34,193 nt of DNA, taken from positions 1-34,193 of the forward strand of contig JAGLSU010000067.1 of the NCBI GenBank assembly GCA_023135935.1. Reading direction: 5' to 3'. Below, piece by piece: positions 31,367 through 34,193 of the stretch. Both the position numbers and the translations under genes were made by a program. Each line of letters starts with the position of its first letter. The stretch's first letter is position 1. The notes under the pieces were generated by a model. It was not told the DNA's origin, ran no database searches, and worked only from the letters and a program-made list of their open reading frames with translations. Source of the DNA: Planctomycetota bacterium (lineage in GTDB: Bacteria > Planctomycetota > Phycisphaerae > Sedimentisphaerales > Anaerobacaceae).

Positions 31367-32377
31367 TTACCACTCGGCTAACTCACCAAGCAATTCTTCG
31401 ACCAAATCCTTCATAGTTATAATCCCAATCGGTCTTTGGCTGTCAGGCCGAACGCTTTTTGTTACCAGAACGATTTTCTCATTTTCGCTCTGCATAATAC
31501 TTATCGCATCGGTAACAATAACGTCGGATGGCATTTCCCGGATGGGCCTTAAAAACTTGCGCAAATTGGTTGACGGCTGGGATGAAGATAAGGTTTCATA
31601 GATATTTATAAACCCAATTATATTTCCTAAATGATTTTCATAAACGGGAAGACGAGTGAAGGGTGACTTTTCCAATACCCTCAAAAGGGCGGTTCTATCA
31701 GAATTTACATTAACTGATTTTATTTTGCTAAGAGGAGTCATTACGGCAGTGATATCGATTTTTGAAATGTTTGTGAGGCGATTTATAATATCGGTCTGGA
31801 TGGGGCTCAGGAAACCTTCTTCGCGAGTATCATGGACAATGGCTTTTATATGCGGTTGATGTACGGCAGTAACGATTTTAGATGGCTGGTATGAACCGCT
31901 AAGCCGAGCGAAGACATGACAGAAGCTTTTCAGCAAGGGGACCATGCCGCAGAAGGTAAAAAGTTTTTTAAATACGAGCAATACGGGCGCAACAGCAGGC
32001 ATAAGAGAATCAGCACGATAGAAGAAAATACTCTTTGGGATTAACTCGGCAAATATAAAAAGTATGGGGGCGATTATTAAGGTCGCGAAGAACTCGGCGG
32101 CATGGGCGAGTGAAGAATTTTTCAGCAAAAGATAAGTAACGATACCTGTAATGACGTAATGGGTAAGATTGTTTCCTATGAGAATTGAGATAAGCAAAGT
32201 ATGAGTGTCGTGCATGACTTTTCCGAGGACGATAAACGGCAGGCGTTTTTTCTCGATACCGAGGCGCAGCCGAAGCGGACTCAGCTGGTACATGCCCGTT
32301 TCTGCACCGGAGAAGAGGCCGCTAAGAAATACGAAAAATACAGCAACCAAAATTAATAATACGATATTAATCATCAT
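31367..32377 (-). CDS. CNNM (DUF21) + CBS pair membrane protein, short form
   Basis: A 336-residue CorB/CNNM-type protein, a family tied to Mg2+ (or Co2+) transport. The four-helix DUF21 domain covers about 1-180 with GLFSGAETGMYQLS at the start and FAELIPKSIFFYRAD; two CBS modules follow (about 205-330), with TAVMTPLSKIKSV and RLPVYENHLGNIIGFINIYE, ending PIGIITMKDLVEELLGELAEW. It stops there, lacking the CorC_HlyC domain its neighbour has. The open frame reaches a TTG at 32392; the ATG at 32377 is preferred and leaves an 11-base overlap with the upstream stop. It converges on dacB with two bases between stops. Confidence 0.88.
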   Translation of the reverse strand: MMINIVLLILVAVFFVFLSGLFSGAETGMYQLSPLRLRLGIEKKRLPFIVLGKVMHDTHTLLISILIGNNLTHYVITGIVTYLLLKNSSLAHAAEFFATLIIAPILFIFAELIPKSIFFYRADSLMPAVAPVLLVFKKLFTFCGMVPLLKSFCHVFARLSGSYQPSKIVTAVHQPHIKAIVHDTREEGFLSPIQTDIINRLTNISKIDITAVMTPLSKIKSVNVNSDRTALLRVLEKSPFTRLPVYENHLGNIIGFINIYETLSSSQPSTNLRKFLRPIREMPSDVIVTDAISIMQSENEKIVLVTKSVRPDSQRPIGIITMKDLVEELLGELAEW

Positions 32378-33629
32378 TCGTAACCGGCTCAAAGGTTAAT
32401 ATCAGGGTTTTAATTCGATGCTTTTGCACTTGTTCGACAGTGAATTTTAGATTTTTCAATCGAGCAACATCACCGGTTTTGGGTATTTTTCCCAAGATAG
32501 CGGTTACAAGACCGGCAATTGTATAGACTTTGGTCTCAGCGGGGTCGATTCCGAACATATCAGCCCAATTGCCAATAGCAAGGTCACCGGCTAAGCGATA
32601 TTCGAAAGGCCCCGTCTGTTCGATAGGTTCTATCTCGCCTGTTACTTCAATGGGCCCAAGTAATTCTTCCGCAATATCTTCGAGTCGGATGGAACCGGCG
32701 ATTCCTCCGTATTCGTCTACTACTATCGCGGTATCGGTATGGGTTTTGCGAAAAAACTCCAGCAGAGATTCGATGGTTTTTTGCTCGGGGACGAAATTGA
32801 CCTGCTGAACAAGTTTATCCAATGATATATCAGGGCGAAGCAATATCTGACGGAGAGGTACAAGACCAACGATATTGTCTATCGAACCAACATACACAGG
32901 CAGTTTAGTCAGATGGTTTTTTAACATCAACTGTCTGGCTGTCAGTATCGAGGTTGTGACATCGCAAGCAACCATATCAACTCGCGGCTGCAGACAATCG
33001 TAAACTTTTAAATGGGCGAGTTCAACAACTTCGGTCAGGAGTTTATTTTCATCAGCGGTGATTAGTCCGCGTTTTTGGCTTGCTTGAATGAGTAATTTGA
33101 ATTCGCTGCTGGTTATTGGTTTCGCAGGGTGCGGCGGCCCTAAAAGTAATCGGATGACAGGGTCCACTAAAAGAAAGCGAAAAACAGAGACAATGGGCGT
33201 GAAAATTCGCAGCAATAGGGCCATCGGCAGGGCGGCAGTGACGCTAAAAGGCCTCGAATTCGCATAGGCAATGGATTTGGGCAATATCTCACCGAAAAGC
33301 ACCAGCAGAACAAACGTGCCGGCAGCGGTGATAGCAGCTGTGGTCAGACCAACTTGTCGTTCAATTTTGACTATAAAGATGCTGGCGATGGCGTAGAAAA
33401 GAATGTTAACCATCATATTTCCGAACAGGATACAGCTGAGCAACTGTCGAGGTTTGCTTAATAGTTTCGCGACCAGAGTTTGGAGTTTGTGTCTGGATTT
33501 TCGGAACAGGTCAACTTGCCTGCGGGAGAGATTGAAAAAAGCTGTCTCTGAACCTGAGAAGAAAGCAGAGCAGCCAATCAGCAACAGCATTAAAATGATA
33601 TGACCTATATTTTGGTAAACCTGAACCAC
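32367..33629 (-). CDS. CNNM (DUF21) + CBS + CorC_HlyC membrane protein
   Basis: A 420-residue full-length CorB/HlyC-like protein. DUF21 membrane domain (about 8-165): SAFFSGSETAFFNLSRRQ and LFGEILPKSIAYA; CBS 1 (213-270, QPRVDMVACDV...KLPVYVGSIDNIVGLVPLR); CBS 2 (277-332, DTAIVVDEYGGIAGSIRLEDIAEELLG); CorC_HlyC domain (about 340-415, EYRLAGDLAIGNWADMF...TIAGLVTAILGKIPKTGD). Probably binds Mg-ATP at the CBS pair and moves divalent cations. The start is GTG at 33629, whose N-terminus fits the family; the next ATG (33590) would cut into the first helix. It overlaps the short form, so they may form a heterodimer. Confidence 0.92.
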   Translation of the reverse strand: MVQVYQNIGHIILMLLLIGCSAFFSGSETAFFNLSRRQVDLFRKSRHKLQTLVAKLLSKPRQLLSCILFGNMMVNILFYAIASIFIVKIERQVGLTTAAITAAGTFVLLVLFGEILPKSIAYANSRPFSVTAALPMALLLRIFTPIVSVFRFLLVDPVIRLLLGPPHPAKPITSSEFKLLIQASQKRGLITADENKLLTEVVELAHLKVYDCLQPRVDMVACDVTTSILTARQLMLKNHLTKLPVYVGSIDNIVGLVPLRQILLRPDISLDKLVQQVNFVPEQKTIESLLEFFRKTHTDTAIVVDEYGGIAGSIRLEDIAEELLGPIEVTGEIEPIEQTGPFEYRLAGDLAIGNWADMFGIDPAETKVYTIAGLVTAILGKIPKTGDVARLKNLKFTVEQVQKHRIKTLILTFEPVTNDD

Positions 33630-33647
33630 TGTCCGTAATTACCTAAA

Positions 33648-34193
33648 TTAGGGTTTGGGCAATGTTATTTTAAATTTTGCCCCCTCGGATGGTTTCGATT
33701 CAACTGAAATCGAACCGTCATGGGCATCTACGATTTTTTTACAAAAAGCCAAGCCGAAACCAGAGCCTGAATTTCCTAATGAAGATTCATCTTTTGTCTT
33801 CGTAGTAAAAAACGGCTCAAAGATATCTTTCAAATTAGCAGGTTCGATTCCACAGCCGGTATCAGTGACTTCTATTTGAACGGTGTTGGAGTTTTCATGT
33901 GCTTTGATATTCAATATGCCGCCATTAGGTAACATCGCGTCACGAGCGTTGAGAATGAGGTTCATTAGAACCTGTTGTATTTCGACGGGTATAACCCAGA
34001 CTGTTAGCTCTTGCGGTATTTGTAGATTAACGGTCATTCCATCTTTTGAAAAGTCACGGCAGAGACAGGTAAAAACTTCTTCGACCAAAGTAAGCAGCGG
34101 CGTGCTTTTCTTTTCCTGAGCTTCGCCATGTGTTAATGCGAGCATACTTTCCATGATTTTGGAGGCCTGCTCGGAACTTCGGATTATTTTTTT
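33648..34193 (-). CDS. Sensor histidine kinase, C-terminal ATPase domain (N-terminus cut by window edge)
   Basis: About 181 residues are visible and the frame stays open to base 34193, so the N-terminal sensor lies outside. HATPase_c boxes: N box LMNLILNARDAM, G1 VTDTGCGIEPANL, F box FEPFFTTKTKDESS, and G2 GSGFGLAFCKKIVDAHDGSISVES, ending KFKITLPKP. The NtrB-type layout (SILA/AMLP loops) suggests an NtrB- or ZraS-like kinase of a sigma54-dependent pair. The phosphorylated His should be in the missing part; the helix visible at the edge (KIIRSSEQASKIMESML) is the second HisKA helix. No response regulator is in view. It is 18 bases upstream of the CNNM gene. Confidence 0.93.
   Translation of the reverse strand, partial: KKIIRSSEQASKIMESMLALTHGEAQEKKSTPLLTLVEEVFTCLCRDFSKDGMTVNLQIPQELTVWVIPVEIQQVLMNLILNARDAMLPNGGILNIKAHENSNTVQIEVTDTGCGIEPANLKDIFEPFFTTKTKDESSLGNSGSGFGLAFCKKIVDAHDGSISVESKPSEGAKFKITLPKP

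Noticed and set aside
30780-31600. Replication origin called outright
   Set aside because: Only a local composition shift is seen; no dnaA gene or DnaA-box cluster was recognised.

Overview
The window looks like a chromosomal segment of a Gram-negative, outer-membrane-bearing bacterium of the planctomycete type. An lpxB-like lipid A gene, a single-domain mannose-1-phosphate guanylyltransferase, several SPFH (HflK/HflC-like) genes in a row and a tandem KAS/dehydratase/ACP cluster suggest Planctomycetota, perhaps a Phycisphaerae/Sedimentisphaerales-like lineage. That placement is inferred from gene content and composition, not from a marker gene. Most genes lack a strong Shine-Dalgarno sequence, and several appear to have almost no 5' leader. 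The + strand is strongly C-rich over G from 1 to about 30.8 kb whatever the gene direction, then shifts to neutral or G-rich.

Layout. (1) 1-5133, minus strand: an acyl-chain cluster in transcription order hotdog dehydratase, long acyl carrier protein, second dehydratase, ketosynthase with a Cys-His-Asn site, canonical ketosynthase, then seryl-tRNA synthetase running off the left edge. (2) 5255-6232, plus: a short ArgA-like acetyltransferase and a stand-alone GIY-YIG protein with atypical composition. (3) 6254-7222, minus: an ABC-2 permease. (4) 7389-24077, plus: eleven tightly spaced or overlapping genes, probably one long transcription unit. They are three SPFH membrane proteins, a P1B metal ATPase, an ABC ATPase with a repetitive tail, its permease, a large TPR-like anchored protein, PcrA/UvrD helicase, glucose-6-phosphate isomerase, an AEC-type carrier, mannose-1-phosphate guanylyltransferase and RuvX.

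(5) 24162-28256: small and accessory genes. They comprise a His/Met-rich single-pass peptide, a DUF6941-like protein, two tandem STAS proteins, a secreted NTF2-like protein, a pilin-like protein, an 88-aa orphan, and a minus-strand pair encoding a three-helix membrane protein and a small acidic protein with an internal repeat. This stretch has clear sigma70-type promoters, a duplicated promoter/leader module and REP-like repeats. (6) 28257-28821: a 565-base noncoding stretch full of hairpins and dispersed-repeat-like units. (7) 28822-31364, plus: lpxB and a family S13 D-Ala-D-Ala carboxypeptidase. (8) 31367-34193, minus: two overlapping CNNM/CBS membrane proteins and the C-terminal half of a sensor histidine kinase cut by the right edge.

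The most unusual parts are the SPFH x3 / metal ATPase / ABC operon, the ketosynthase with Asn in place of the second catalytic His, and the two-gene membrane/acidic-repeat pair. I saw no rRNA, tRNA, CRISPR array or insertion sequence.
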